DNA from: Enterobacteriaceae bacterium
Lineage (GTDB): Bacteria > Pseudomonadota > Gammaproteobacteria > Enterobacterales > Enterobacteriaceae
Assembly: GCA_031261005.1 (NCBI GenBank)
Contig: JAISKF010000016.1
Location: 1-64,000 of the forward strand
Reading direction: 5' to 3'
Length of the DNA stretch: 64,000 nucleotides
This document shows positions 9,480 through 18,475 of this stretch, one piece after another; the stretch's first letter is position 1; each line of letters begins with the position of its first letter. The position numbers and the translations under genes are program-made. The notes under the pieces were generated by a model. The model was not told the DNA's origin. It did no database searches and saw only the letters and a program-made list of their open reading frames with translations.

Positions 9480-10128
9480 TATTTAACAATTTCTCTGAAG
9501 TCACAAGCCCATGACGAATAGCCAGATGCGTCAGCTCTACATCACCGCTAATATTTAACTTACTAAACATTCGATAGCGATAACTATTGACTGTTTTCGG
9601 GCTAAGATTCAGCGCTTCGGCAATTTCATTAACCTTTAATCCTTTGGTGATCATCATCATAATCTGTAGCTCACGTTCAGACAGACTTGATAACGGCGAA
9701 TCTGATTGCGGCTCTAACTGACTTAACGCCATTTGACGGGCGATCTCCGCACCGATATAACGCTGCCCTGCGGCAATTGACTGAATCGCGCTGATCATTT
9801 CCTGCGGTGTTGCCCCTTTGCTCAAATAACCTGACGCACCAGCCTGCATCACTTTGGCAGGCAATGGATTTTCTGTATGAACAGTCAGGATAATGACTTT
9901 AATGTCAGGGGAATAACGCAAAATTTTCCGTGTTGCTTCCAGCCCACCGATTCCGGGCATGTTCATGTCCATCAAAACAATGTCTACAGTATTGGTTCGA
10001 CACCATTTCACCGCGTCTTCGCCGGTTTGAACCTCACCAACAACTTTAATTCCTTTGACATCTTCCAGAATGCGCCGAACCCCTGCACGCACCAATTCAT
10101 GGTCATCAACAAGAAGAACGCTTATCAA
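9472..10128 (-). CDS. uvrY: BarA/UvrY two-component response regulator
   Basis: A 218-residue FixJ/NarL-type response regulator. The receiver domain has the acidic pocket DD at 8-9, the phospho-acceptor D54 (VLMDMNMPG) and a conserved lysine in GYLSKGA. The C-terminal LuxR HTH runs from about 147 ([10 protein letters not shown]...[18 protein letters not shown]). With sensor BarA it normally drives CsrB/CsrC small RNA transcription and so controls carbon storage and virulence traits. The start codon is TTG, as in E. coli uvrY, preceded by GGAGA at seven bases. barA is not in this window. Confidence 0.96.
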   Translation of the reverse strand: MISVLLVDDHELVRAGVRRILEDVKGIKVVGEVQTGEDAVKWCRTNTVDIVLMDMNMPGIGGLEATRKILRYSPDIKVIILTVHTENPLPAKVMQAGASGYLSKGATPQEMISAIQSIAAGQRYIGAEIARQMALSQLEPQSDSPLSSLSERELQIMMMITKGLKVNEIAEALNLSPKTVNSYRYRMFSKLNISGDVELTHLAIRHGLVTSEKLLNSD

Positions 10129-10672
10129 CAGAAAGTCTCCAAACAGGATAATGGTAAGTGATGATTTTAACCGTATAACGGTTCGCTACAATCATAATTA
10201 TTTGATAATAAGTAAAATACAGTCAATCTAAAAGACATAATGATAATAATCTATATGTTGAATATAGTGCGATACTTAGCGCCGTTATTATACGACTTAA
10301 GTCACATCTCTTCCAATTAAACTCCCAAGCGAACAGGTACTAACTGACCAACTTTGGGGGAAGTAATAACCGAAAATTGAGAAATAATCATCTATACCCG
10401 TCATCTTTCAAGTTGCAGAGGCACGGGCTGTCTTACTCACCCGAATCACTTAGTTTACTAAGCTCATCGGGATTGCCACCTGTCTGCATATCGAAAACGC
10501 TTGGGTATATAAAAGTCAGTTAACTGATTTTTATGAAATAAAATTTCATAAAAAATTTCCAAATAACACATTTATTCCGTGAATTAATGATTCAAATTTA
10601 TTATTTTAAGCAATATTTATTGATTAACTATTAAAATAACCAGACTTCTCTATTAAATCACAGGAGACATTT
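10129..10672. other. Intergenic region upstream of uvrY and ydhR
   Basis: A 544-base divergent intergenic region. It contains a palindromic repeat (annotated separately at 10393-10509) and AT-rich flanks that should hold the uvrY and ydhR promoters. No open reading frame or RNA gene was recognised. Confidence 0.5.
10393..10509. repeat. Enterobacterial palindromic intergenic repeat (TATACCC...GGGTATA)
   Basis: A 117-base element bounded by TATACCC (10393-10399) and its inverse GGGTATA (10503-10509). It has an internal hairpin whose arms CCGAATCACTTAGT and ACTAAGCTCATCGG fold around TT at 10441-10470. The left end, CGTCATCTTTCAAGTTGCAG, matches a palindromic intergenic repeat I know to be widespread in Yersinia, Serratia, Photorhabdus and relatives. 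It is different from the arm-plus-hairpin family in this window. Confidence 0.7.
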
Positions 10673-10981
10673 ATGACCGTTTTACTTCAAGTAGATTTCA
10701 GTATGCCTGCGGAAATGCTCGGCGAAAATTTATCAAACAGCGCAATAGGACTGGCAGAAAGTATTACTCAAGAAGCTGGTTTTATCTCAAAAATCTGGAC
10801 AGAAAATTTAGCGGCAAAAGAAGCTGGCGGAATTTATCTGTTTACTGACAGAAAATCGGCTGAGCGCTATTGGGATATGCACAAAAAACGCATGGCAACA
10901 TTTGGCGTTAAAAATGCCAATGCGAAAATTTTTGATATTAATCTTCCGCTAACAAAAATTACGCACGGAAAAATTGATTGA
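10673..10981 (+). CDS. ydhR: YdhR-family monooxygenase-like protein
   Basis: A 102-residue protein (E. coli YdhR 101) with the ferredoxin-like alpha/beta-barrel fold of antibiotic-biosynthesis-type monooxygenases. The signature EAGGIYLFTDRKSAERY at about 50-66 and the C-terminal AKIFDINLPLTKI match YdhR. Its substrate is unknown; a role in oxidising aromatic compounds has been proposed. A good CAGGAG ribosome-binding site precedes the ATG. It stands alone, convergent with pepT through a shared hairpin. Confidence 0.92.
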   Translation: MTVLLQVDFSMPAEMLGENLSNSAIGLAESITQEAGFISKIWTENLAAKEAGGIYLFTDRKSAERYWDMHKKRMATFGVKNANAKIFDINLPLTKITHGKID

Positions 10982-10985
10982 TACA

Positions 10986-11017
10986 TGTAACGGGCAATCT
11001 GATAATTGCCCGTTACA
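10986..11017. terminator. Bidirectional hairpin between ydhR and pepT
   Basis: A perfect 13-bp inverted repeat (TGTAACGGGCAAT and ATTGCCCGTTACA) with a six-base loop lies between the two convergent stop codons. There is no strong T run, so it may act as a weak bidirectional terminator. Confidence 0.7.
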
Positions 11018-11021
11018 TCAA

Positions 11022-12263
11022 CTATAGCTGCCCGTCTTTTACGCGTTCGGCGATAATTTCGGCAATCCGAACAATCACTGATACCGCATTTTCCATACCC
11101 TCAGCCGTTACAAACTCATATTTACTGTGCGGATTATAACCACCAGTAAAAATATTCGGGCAAGGTATTCCCATATACGATAACACCGCGCCGTCTGTAC
11201 CGCCGCGAATAGGAAGAATCTTAGGTTCAATATCATTATCAAGCATAGCCTGACTAGCTATATCCATAATGTATGGATATTCCGCCACAATATCACGCAT
11301 ATTGTAATAGCTATCTTTGATCGCCACTTCAATATGGCAATCACGATGCAGCCCCTCACCTACCATCTTGGCAACATCAACCATTGTTCTTTTGCGCTTT
11401 TCAAAACCCGCCTGATCAAAGTCACGGACTAAATAGTGCATTTCCGCATAATCAACACTGCCGCGCATCGCACTAAGATGATAAAAGCCCTCATAACCAT
11501 CGGTACACTCCGGCGACTCCATCACCGGTAATGCTTGCTGGAAGCGAGCTGCTAACGCTAACGCGCTTACCATTACGCCTTTGGCTTTACCAACATGTAC
11601 TGCATTACCGACAATTTTCACGGTTACTGATGCTGCATTAAAGTTTTCGCACTCTAATTCACCGACATCACCGCCATCGACGGTATACGCCCATTGCGCG
11701 CCGAATTGTTCAACATCGAAATGCTTCATGCCCTTACCGACTTCTTCATCAGGTGTAAAAGCAATGCGAATATCGCCGTGCGGATTATCGCTGGCTTTCA
11801 GGCGCGCAATTGCTGTAATAATTTCAGCGATCCCCGCTTTATCATCAGCACCTAATAAAGTTTTACCATCAGTGGTAATCAGTGTTTTGCCGTGAAGTTG
11901 ATGAAGGATCGGGAACATCACCGGCGAAAGCACCTCATCACCGTTGCCTAACGCAATATCACCGCCGCGATAATTCTCAACAAATTGCGGCATCACACCT
12001 TTACCGGAGAGCTCCGGCGAAGTATCCAGATGCGCGAGAAAACCCACGACGGGAACGTCCCAACTGACATTTGATGGTAACGTAGCCATGAGACAATCAT
12101 TTTCCGTTAACACTACATCACGCAATCCCATATCGATAAGCTCACGTTGCAGCGCTCTTGCTAACACGCTTTGCCCCTCGGTGCTGGGAATTTGGCGCGC
12201 ATTCGGTCTTGATTGAGTATCAAAGGAAACATAATAAAAGAAGCGATCCAGTAATCTATCCAT
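11022..12263 (-). CDS. pepT: Peptidase T (tripeptidase)
   Basis: A 413-residue cytosolic M20B di-zinc aminotripeptidase (E. coli 408). Metal ligands and catalytic residues are visible: H78 and D80 in [10 protein letters not shown], the bridging aspartate in [12 protein letters not shown], the EE pair in [11 protein letters not shown], an aspartate in [13 protein letters not shown], and the C-terminal histidine in [11 protein letters not shown]. It removes the N-terminal residue from tripeptides. In E. coli it is induced anaerobically through FNR. It is divergent from potA as in E. coli, and three 11-base direct repeats lie 68-100 bases upstream of its start. Confidence 0.97.
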   Translation of the reverse strand: MDRLLDRFFYYVSFDTQSRPNARQIPSTEGQSVLARALQRELIDMGLRDVVLTENDCLMATLPSNVSWDVPVVGFLAHLDTSPELSGKGVMPQFVENYRGGDIALGNGDEVLSPVMFPILHQLHGKTLITTDGKTLLGADDKAGIAEIITAIARLKASDNPHGDIRIAFTPDEEVGKGMKHFDVEQFGAQWAYTVDGGDVGELECENFNAASVTVKIVGNAVHVGKAKGVMVSALALAARFQQALPVMESPECTDGYEGFYHLSAMRGSVDYAEMHYLVRDFDQAGFEKRKRTMVDVAKMVGEGLHRDCHIEVAIKDSYYNMRDIVAEYPYIMDIASQAMLDNDIEPKILPIRGGTDGAVLSYMGIPCPNIFTGGYNPHSKYEFVTAEGMENAVSVIVRIAEIIAERVKDGQL

Positions 12264-12700
12264 TTTTATACCCTCAAATTGGCTGAGATCATTATGCGTA
12301 TCTCTTTATTGAAAGTATTGCGTCAAGTCAGTTTTAGCGACGTTTTAGCCATGTTTTAACGATGTGTTTGCATGATAACTAAAGGAAATTATGAAAAGAG
12401 AAAAACCACACAATATCTTTTGTTCAATTTACTTAGCAACCTATTGTTAACCATTAAAAAATTTAATAGTAATAATTATGTTAATAACTTTTTTAAATAG
12501 GCTTTCATTTATTAGCAACAAAGTCTATTATCCGCGCGCTAAATCAAATGGGGTCACTGGTTTTGAATAAGTAACATCAGCGAAATGAATACATTTTGCT
12601 AAACTTAATTCATCGCAGTCTTTTTCCAGTGATGGTTTTATACCTGCATTCATCAATCAGTGATTGCGCGTATATCTACCTTAATCTACGAGTCCAATTA
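12264..12700. promoter_or_regulatory. pepT-potA divergent control region with 11-bp direct repeats
   Basis: A 437-base intergenic region carrying both promoters. Three consecutive 11-base units lie at 12331-12363: GTTTTAGCGAC, GTTTTAGCCAT and GTTTTAACGAT. They place the same face of the helix towards a bound protein and are nearer pepT. The rest is AT-rich with no gene. An in-frame upstream extension of potA (from 12596) has no supporting homology and is treated as noncoding. Confidence 0.5.
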
Positions 12701-13816
12701 ATGACTGAAAACACTTCTCTTCTGCCAGTTGTCGAGCTTAAAAATGTGCGCAAAGGCTTCGACGGTCAAGACATCATTAATCATTTTAATTTAACCATTA
12801 ATGATGGCGAGTTTCTGACAATTCTCGGTCCTTCCGGCTGCGGAAAAACCACCGTATTACGCTTAATTGCCGGTTTAGAAACGGTTGATGAGGGTCAGAT
12901 TTTACTGACCAATCAAGACATAACTCATCAGCCAGCCGAACAGCGCCATGTAAATACCGTATTCCAAAGCTATGCGTTATTCCCTCACATGAGCATTTTT
13001 GAAAATGTGGCGTTTGGTTTGCGAATGCAAAAAACGCCCGCAGATCAAATCACGCCGCGTGTGATGGAAGCGCTTAAAATGGTGCAACTGGACGCGTTCG
13101 CGCAGCGCAAACCGCATCAGCTTTCTGGTGGTCAACAACAGCGTGTCGCCATTGCCCGCGCCGTGGTGAACAAGCCAAAAGTGCTGCTGCTAGATGAATC
13201 ACTTTCTGCTTTGGACTACAAATTACGTAAGCAAATGCAAAGCGAGCTGCAAACACTGCAACGCAAATTAGGCATTACTTTCGTGTTCGTCACGCACGAT
13301 CAGGAAGAAGCGCTCACCATGTCTGACCGTATTGTTGTAATGCGTAATGGTCGTATTGAACAAGACGGCACGCCGCGTGAAATCTACGAAGAGCCGAAAA
13401 ACATGTTTGTGGCGCGCTTTATCGGTGAAATTAACGAGTTCGATGCCGTTATCATTAAGCGTATTGATGAAAAACGTGTCTGGGCAAATGTTGAGGGACG
13501 TAAATGCGGCATTCTGACGGAGCTTAATGTTCAGGCGGGCGATAAAGTCAAAGTACTGCTGCGCCCTGAAGATCTATCGGTTGTTGCGGTGAAAGACGGT
13601 GAAAAAGTTGATGGCTTAGTCGGTTATATCCGCGAGCATAACTACAAAGGCATGATGCTTGATTCCGTTGTAGAACTGGAAAACGGCAAAATGGTAATGA
13701 TCAGTGAGTTCTTCAATGAAGACGATCCTGATGTCGATCATTCACTCGACCATAAAGTCGCTGTGACTTGGGTGGAACGCTGGGAAGTGGTACTGGCAGA
13801 TGAAATCGCACAATAA
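12701..13816 (+). CDS. potA: Spermidine/putrescine ABC transporter ATPase
   Basis: A 371-residue ATPase of the polyamine importer (E. coli 378). Walker [10 protein letters not shown] is at 43-51, the signature LSGGQQQ at 141-147 and Walker B VLLLDES at 161-167, then the H-loop in VTHDQEEA and a C-terminal TOBE-like regulatory domain (about 245-371). I chose the ATG at 12701 because it matches the family N-terminus (MTEN...[12 protein letters not shown]). A longer frame from 12596 adds 35 residues with no family support. It heads the operon potABCD, and its end overlaps potB by 17 bases. Confidence 0.96.
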   Translation: MTENTSLLPVVELKNVRKGFDGQDIINHFNLTINDGEFLTILGPSGCGKTTVLRLIAGLETVDEGQILLTNQDITHQPAEQRHVNTVFQSYALFPHMSIFENVAFGLRMQKTPADQITPRVMEALKMVQLDAFAQRKPHQLSGGQQQRVAIARAVVNKPKVLLLDESLSALDYKLRKQMQSELQTLQRKLGITFVFVTHDQEEALTMSDRIVVMRNGRIEQDGTPREIYEEPKNMFVARFIGEINEFDAVIIKRIDEKRVWANVEGRKCGILTELNVQAGDKVKVLLRPEDLSVVAVKDGEKVDGLVGYIREHNYKGMMLDSVVELENGKMVMISEFFNEDDPDVDHSLDHKVAVTWVERWEVVLADEIAQ

Positions 13817-14675
13817 ATCATCACAGCGCAAGCTGTTTCAACAGGTTTCCATCACTATCATCGTATCCTGGTTAGTGCTGTTTGTTTTCCTGCCTAACTT
13901 GATGATTATCGGAACCAGTTTCCTGACCAGAGATGATGCCAATCTTATCTCGCTGGTATTCACGCTGGATAATTATACGCGGCTGTTTGATCCGATGTAC
14001 GCGCAAGTGCTGCTACATTCGCTGAATATGGCGATCATTGCCACCGTATGTTGTTTAGTTATCGGCTATCCGTTTGCTTATTGCATCGCCAATATGTCGA
14101 AACGCATTCAACCTATTATGTTGTTTTTGCTGATTATTCCATTCTGGACTAACTCACTGATTCGTACTTATGGGCTGAAAATTTTTATCAGTACCAAAGG
14201 CGTACTCAATCAGATCTTATTAGGTATCGGACTGATCGACGAACCGCTGCGAATTATGTACTCACAGCAAGCTGTAATTATCGGTTTGGTGTATATCCTG
14301 TTGCCATTTATGGTATTACCGCTGTATTCCAGCATTGAAAAACTGGATAAAACCTATATTGAAGCAGCTCGTGATTTAGGCGCGCGTAAGATACAAACCT
14401 TTACCCGTGTAATTATTCCGTTAACCATGCCAGGCATTGTCGCTGGTTGTTTACTGGTTCTGTTACCCGCAATGGGCATGTTTTACATCGCTGACCTGCT
14501 GGGCGGTGCGAAAAATCTGCTGGTGGGTAATATTATCAAGAACCAGTTCTTGCGTTTGCGCGACTGGCCATTTGGTGCGGCAACCAGTATCAGTTTGACT
14601 ATCCTGATGGGCGTCATGCTGTTTATCTATTATCGCGTGGGTAAATTACTTAACCGGAAGGATGAGCTGGAATGA
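13800..14675 (+). CDS. potB: Spermidine/putrescine ABC transporter permease PotB
   Basis: A 291-residue inner-membrane permease with six hydrophobic segments. The cytoplasmic EAA loop that contacts PotA is visible as [28 protein letters not shown] (start near residue 185; quoted here in parts EAARDLGA and IIPLTMPGI). It pairs with PotC to form the membrane channel. The start overlaps potA and the end overlaps potC by four bases (ATGA), typical of coupled translation. Confidence 0.96.
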   Translation: MKSHNKSSQRKLFQQVSITIIVSWLVLFVFLPNLMIIGTSFLTRDDANLISLVFTLDNYTRLFDPMYAQVLLHSLNMAIIATVCCLVIGYPFAYCIANMSKRIQPIMLFLLIIPFWTNSLIRTYGLKIFISTKGVLNQILLGIGLIDEPLRIMYSQQAVIIGLVYILLPFMVLPLYSSIEKLDKTYIEAARDLGARKIQTFTRVIIPLTMPGIVAGCLLVLLPAMGMFYIADLLGGAKNLLVGNIIKNQFLRLRDWPFGAATSISLTILMGVMLFIYYRVGKLLNRKDELE

Positions 14676-15448
14676 TTGGACGTCTTCTCCGAGGCGGCTT
14701 GATGACCGCCGTTTATGCCTTTTTATATATTCCGATCATTATTCTGATCGTGAATTCATTCAACGCTGCTACTTATGGCGTAACGTGGAAAAGTTTTACC
14801 ACTGAGTGGTATCGCATTTTGATGAATAACGACAGCTTGCTGCAAGCTGCCGGTCATTCCATCGTTATTGCGACTTTATCCGCGACATTCGCCACACTTA
14901 TCGGCTCGTTAACCGCAGTCGCGTTATACCGCTATCAATTTCGCGGCAAACACTTCGTCGGCACCATGCTGTTTGTGGTCATGATGTCACCGGATATTGT
15001 GATGGCAATTTCCATGCTGGCGCTGTTTATGCTGCTCGGATTGTCATTAGGATTCTGGTCACTGATGCTGGCTCATATCACATTCTGTCTGCCTTTTGTG
15101 GTAATTACCGTGTATTCCCGCATGAAAGGCTTTGATGTCAGAATGCTGGAAGCCGCGCGCGATCTTGGCGCTCCTGAATTTACCATTATGCGTAAAATCA
15201 TTTTGCCAATTGCGATGCCAGCCGTGATCGCCAGTTGGCTGCTAAGTTTCACGCTATCGATGGACGATGTGGTGGTTTCCTCTTTCGTTACCGGACCGTC
15301 TTATGAAATTCTGCCATTGAAGATCTACTCAATGGTAAAAGTCGGTATGTCACCGGAAGTGAACGCATTAGCAACGATTATGCTGGTATTTTCGCTGATC
15401 ATGGTACTGGCAAGCCAATTAGTTATGCGCGATCGCCATGTTAAATAA
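14672..15448 (+). CDS. potC: Spermidine/putrescine ABC transporter permease PotC
   Basis: A 258-residue permease (E. coli 264) with six hydrophobic helices. The EAA motif reads [18 protein letters not shown], followed by ILPIAMPAVIASW, and the segment SMDDVVVSSFVTGP is highly conserved in PotC. It overlaps potB by four bases. A repeat copy separates it from potD, so potD expression may be partly uncoupled. Confidence 0.96.
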   Translation: MIGRLLRGGLMTAVYAFLYIPIIILIVNSFNAATYGVTWKSFTTEWYRILMNNDSLLQAAGHSIVIATLSATFATLIGSLTAVALYRYQFRGKHFVGTMLFVVMMSPDIVMAISMLALFMLLGLSLGFWSLMLAHITFCLPFVVITVYSRMKGFDVRMLEAARDLGAPEFTIMRKIILPIAMPAVIASWLLSFTLSMDDVVVSSFVTGPSYEILPLKIYSMVKVGMSPEVNALATIMLVFSLIMVLASQLVMRDRHVK

Positions 15449-15449
15449 G

Positions 15450-15537
15450 TGCGGCAATCTACCGCCCCGACGGAAGATTGCATAGTTATTTGAAATTTAT
15501 CGTGAAAATATAATTTCTTATCCGAAGTTCAGGTTAA
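15450..15537. repeat. Dispersed repeat, copy 3 (between potC and potD)
   Basis: One hairpin core (GCGGCAATCTACCGCCCC, 15450-15468) followed by the arm in inverted orientation (TTTGAAATTTATCGTG... ending TTCTTATCCGAAGTTCAGG). It lies two bases after the potC stop and 76 bases before potD, inside the operon, where the hairpin could affect mRNA processing and gene ratios. Confidence 0.8.
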
Positions 15538-15613
15538 CTATATCGTTCATCGTTCGGCATCAACTTACTGATGCCGATATTTAATTTATTTATTTTTTAA
15601 GGAGATACGCTGA

Positions 15614-16669
15614 ATGAAAAAGTGGTCTCAATGGCTGGCAACCAGTGCCATGCTGCTCGCTATCGGTTTGTTATCGGTAAAAATAGTGCAAGCCGATGAT
15701 AAAGTCGTCTATTTCTATAACTGGTCTGAATATGTTCCACCAGGCTTAATGGACGATTTCACCAAAGAAACAGGTATCAAAGTGATCAACTCCTCATTTG
15801 AGTCCATCGATACCATGTATACCAAGCTGAAAACATACAAAGAAGGCGCTTACGATTTGGTCGTGCCATCTGCTTATTTTATTGCGCGTATGCGTGATGA
15901 GGGCATGATTCAGAAAATCGATACCAGTAAGCTGAAAAACTTCAAGAATATCGATCCGGCGTTACAGTCAAAACCGTTCGATCCAACTAATGAATGGTCG
16001 ATTCCTTATACATGGGGCGCAACAGGTATCGCGGTAAATACGGATGTGATCGATCCAAAAACTGTCACCAGTTGGGCGGATTTATGGGATAAACGCTTCC
16101 GTGATCGCATTCTGATTCTGGACGATGCCCGTGAAGTGTTCCCTATCGCGCTGGAAAAGTTAGGTTATTCCATTAACACCACCGATCCGAAACAGATCCA
16201 CGAAGCCTATGAAGAAATGCAAAAGCTGATGCCTAATGTGGTGGTATTCAACTCTGATGCCCCTGCTAATCCATATATCGAGGGCGATATTGACATCGGT
16301 ATTTTGTGGAACGGTTCAGCGTATATTGCTCGTCAAGAGGGCGTTCATCTGCAATTTATCTGGCCAAAAGAAGGCGCAGTTTTCTGGATGGATAGCATGG
16401 CAATTCCATCAAATGCCAAAAATGTCGATGGCGCGCTGAAACTTATCGATTATCTGCTGCGTCCTGAAGTGGCGGCAAAAATCGCTAATGCTATCGGTTA
16501 TCCAACACCAAATGTTGAAGCCAGAAAATTACTGCCGAAATCACTGACCGACGATAAATCTTTATATCCTGATGCCGAAACATTAGAAAAAGGTCAGTGG
16601 CAAGGCTCTGTTGGCGAAGCCGGTTTACTGTATGAGACACTGTTCCAGAATCTTAAAGCTGGTGGTTAA
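15614..16669 (+). CDS. potD: Spermidine/putrescine periplasmic binding protein
   Basis: A 351-residue substrate-binding protein (E. coli 348). A type I signal peptide (MKKWSQWLATSAMLLAIGLL...) is probably cleaved after VQA at residue 27. The mature protein begins DDKVVYFYNWSEYVPPGL, the well-known PotD start containing aromatic ligand residues. SFESIDTMYTKLK and DLVVPSAYFIARM are also typical. It delivers spermidine preferentially to PotBC. A good AAGGAG ribosome-binding site precedes the ATG. Confidence 0.96.
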   Translation: MKKWSQWLATSAMLLAIGLLSVKIVQADDKVVYFYNWSEYVPPGLMDDFTKETGIKVINSSFESIDTMYTKLKTYKEGAYDLVVPSAYFIARMRDEGMIQKIDTSKLKNFKNIDPALQSKPFDPTNEWSIPYTWGATGIAVNTDVIDPKTVTSWADLWDKRFRDRILILDDAREVFPIALEKLGYSINTTDPKQIHEAYEEMQKLMPNVVVFNSDAPANPYIEGDIDIGILWNGSAYIARQEGVHLQFIWPKEGAVFWMDSMAIPSNAKNVDGALKLIDYLLRPEVAAKIANAIGYPTPNVEARKLLPKSLTDDKSLYPDAETLEKGQWQGSVGEAGLLYETLFQNLKAGG

Positions 16670-16689
16670 AAATATTTAACCATCTGTAA

Positions 16690-16728
16690 TACCGAGAAAA
16701 TTTATGCTGATTTTCTCGGTATTTTTTT
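16690..16728 (+). terminator. Rho-independent terminator of potABCD
   Basis: A perfect 12-bp stem (TACCGAGAAAAT at 16690-16701 and ATTTTCTCGGTA at 16710-16721) followed by seven T residues, 20 bases after the potD stop. Confidence 0.9.
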
Positions 16729-16850
16729 ATCTCCTATCCCTCTAAATATACTCAACATACAATCGTGCTTTTTATTGGTTCTTTCGCATTTGTGTGTTTA
16801 TTCGCCTTGCCCTTTCCTGATATAACTAATTTAAGGTTTCGATAATATTT

Positions 16851-16985
16851 TGTAGAAGCAACGATCTGCCTCCCGCATTAACAACGCGATGGATTCACGG
16901 GCGACAGGTTGTCGCCCCTGCGGGAAATTATATAATCATTTGAAATTTATTGTAAAAACACAATGTTATCTGAAGATCAGGTTAA
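16851..16985. repeat. Dispersed repeat, copy 4
   Basis: Two hairpin-type half-cores (a degenerate one near 16860-16876, and GGGCGACAGGTTGTCGCCCC at 16899-16918), then the arm in inverted orientation ending ATCTGAAGATCAGGTTAA. It faces copy 5, so the hydrolase gene between them is bracketed by arms in inverted orientation. Confidence 0.75.
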
Positions 16986-17052
16986 TAAAAACATCACAAC
17001 ACACATTCGGCTGTTCACCGGCAGCAAAACACATCACTCAAGGATATTTATT

Positions 17053-18294
17053 ATGGCGCAAGCATTAACTAAACAATCAGCACTCGATCTTTTTGAGCAA
17101 ATAACCGCTTTCAGCGTTAACGATGCAACACCGGGCATCACTCGTCTGGCGTACTCGAAAGAAGACGAGCAGGCACATCAATTCATCATCAATAAAATGA
17201 AAGAGATGGGGCTACAAGTACGTCAGGATATGATGGGCAATGTTTTTGCCCGTCTGTCGGGGAAAAACCCTGAATTGCCTGCAATTGGTACGGGTTCGCA
17301 TATCGACTCTGTTCCGCAAGGCGGTGCATTTGATGGTGTGATCGGCGTCATTGCTGGTTTGTATGCTATCTCGCAATTTCAGCCGCAACAATTGAAGCGT
17401 TCCCTTGAGCTGGTGATTTTCCGCGCCGAAGAATCCAGCCGTTTTGGTTTTGCTTGTATGGCAAGTAAAGTGATGGCTGGTCAGGCGGACTTTGATAAAT
17501 GGGCAAAAAATACCGACAGCGACGGCAATAATATTTTTCAGGTATTAGATATTTGCGGCTACCAAAGCCAAAAACTTGATGAATGCCGCCTGCCTGCAAA
17601 CTATTTTGATGCCTTTATCGAAACACATATTGAACAAGGCAAAGTGCTGGAGCATCAACACAAACGTATTGGTGTGGTAAATGGTATTGCTGCACCATGC
17701 CGTTACCGTGTCGAAGTTCATGGTCATGCTGATCACTCCGGTGCCACACCGATGAGCCAGCGCAGTGATGCCTTAGTCGCCAGCGCCGCAATTATCACTG
17801 ACATTAACACCGCTGCTTGTTATGAATCCGCTTATGGCACAGTCGGTACAGTTGGACGGTTAGATGTCACACCAAACGCCATTAATGTTATCCCCGGTGA
17901 TGTCACTTTTTATGTAGATATTCGCGGTGTGGATAAATCCAGTGTCAATCGCGTCGTGGCAAAATTCATCTCTTCGATTGAACATGCCAAAGCCTCGCAA
18001 AATGTGGTGATCAATGTAGCTGAACTGGCTAACGATTTACCGGTATTAATGGCAGATAGTATCGTACAACGCTTGGAGCGCATCTGTCAGGAACAAGGCG
18101 TCAGTTACACCACGATGATGAGCGGCGCAGGTCACGATACTATGTATATGGCGCAGCATTTTCCTACCGGAATGCTGTTTATCCCGTCACAAGAAGGCAT
18201 CAGCCATCACCCTGATGAATACAGCGAATTTGATGACGTAATTTTAGCGGCGGAAATACTGCAACAAGCGATTGGGGAATTAGCGGACGCTTAA
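17053..18294 (+). CDS. M20 Zn-dependent hydrolase (N-carbamoyl-amino-acid hydrolase / allantoate amidohydrolase type)
   Basis: A 413-residue metalloenzyme of the hydantoinase/carbamoylase family (AllC-like). Metal and catalytic residues are visible: GTGSHIDSVPQGGAFDG at 79-95 (H83, D94), RAEESSRFG at 124-132 (E126/E127), the FIETHIEQG histidine, and the final SHHPDEYS histidine. The dimerisation domain contains GHADHSGATPM. It should hydrolyse an N-carbamoyl or ureido amino acid. Substrate is not decidable, as no allantoin or hydantoin genes are nearby. I chose the ATG at 17053 (AAGGA ribosome-binding site nine bases upstream). The longer frame from 16963 would begin inside a repeat. In E. 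coli this gene is absent between potD and cobB. Confidence 0.85.
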   Translation: MAQALTKQSALDLFEQITAFSVNDATPGITRLAYSKEDEQAHQFIINKMKEMGLQVRQDMMGNVFARLSGKNPELPAIGTGSHIDSVPQGGAFDGVIGVIAGLYAISQFQPQQLKRSLELVIFRAEESSRFGFACMASKVMAGQADFDKWAKNTDSDGNNIFQVLDICGYQSQKLDECRLPANYFDAFIETHIEQGKVLEHQHKRIGVVNGIAAPCRYRVEVHGHADHSGATPMSQRSDALVASAAIITDINTAACYESAYGTVGTVGRLDVTPNAINVIPGDVTFYVDIRGVDKSSVNRVVAKFISSIEHAKASQNVVINVAELANDLPVLMADSIVQRLERICQEQGVSYTTMMSGAGHDTMYMAQHFPTGMLFIPSQEGISHHPDEYSEFDDVILAAEILQQAIGELADA

Positions 18295-18445
18295 TTAACC
18301 TGAGATTCAGATAAGCAGTTATATTTTTACGATAAATTTCAAATAATTATATAATTTTCTGTAGGAACAGCAACCTGCCGCCCGTGAAACCACCGAGTTG
18401 TTAATGCGGGCGTCAAGTTGACGCCCCTATAAATTATTCTTTATT
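18295..18445. repeat. Dispersed repeat, copy 5
   Basis: It starts TTAACCTGAGATTCAG immediately after the hydrolase stop codon, continues with the conserved ACGATAAATTTCAAATAATTA arm (18329-18350), and has two GC hairpins (18365-18385 and 18406-18427, in inverted relation). It ends with CTATAAATTATTCTTTATT. This is one of the most complete one-arm copies. Confidence 0.85.
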
Positions 18446-18475
18446 ATCAAATAAATATACTCTAATACAGGAACA

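Larger units (their letters stand above)
16670..17052. other. Intergenic region between potD and the M20 hydrolase
   Basis: This 383-base gap holds the potD terminator, a dispersed repeat copy (16851-16985) and a short leader before the hydrolase. No gene was seen. Confidence 0.5.

Noticed and set aside
11581-12067. Plus-strand frames opposite pepT
   Set aside because: They are antisense shadows of a clearly conserved gene.
16963-17052. Upstream extension of the M20 hydrolase by 30 residues
   Set aside because: The extension starts inside a repeat copy and the internal ATG at 17053 has the ribosome-binding site and family N-terminus.
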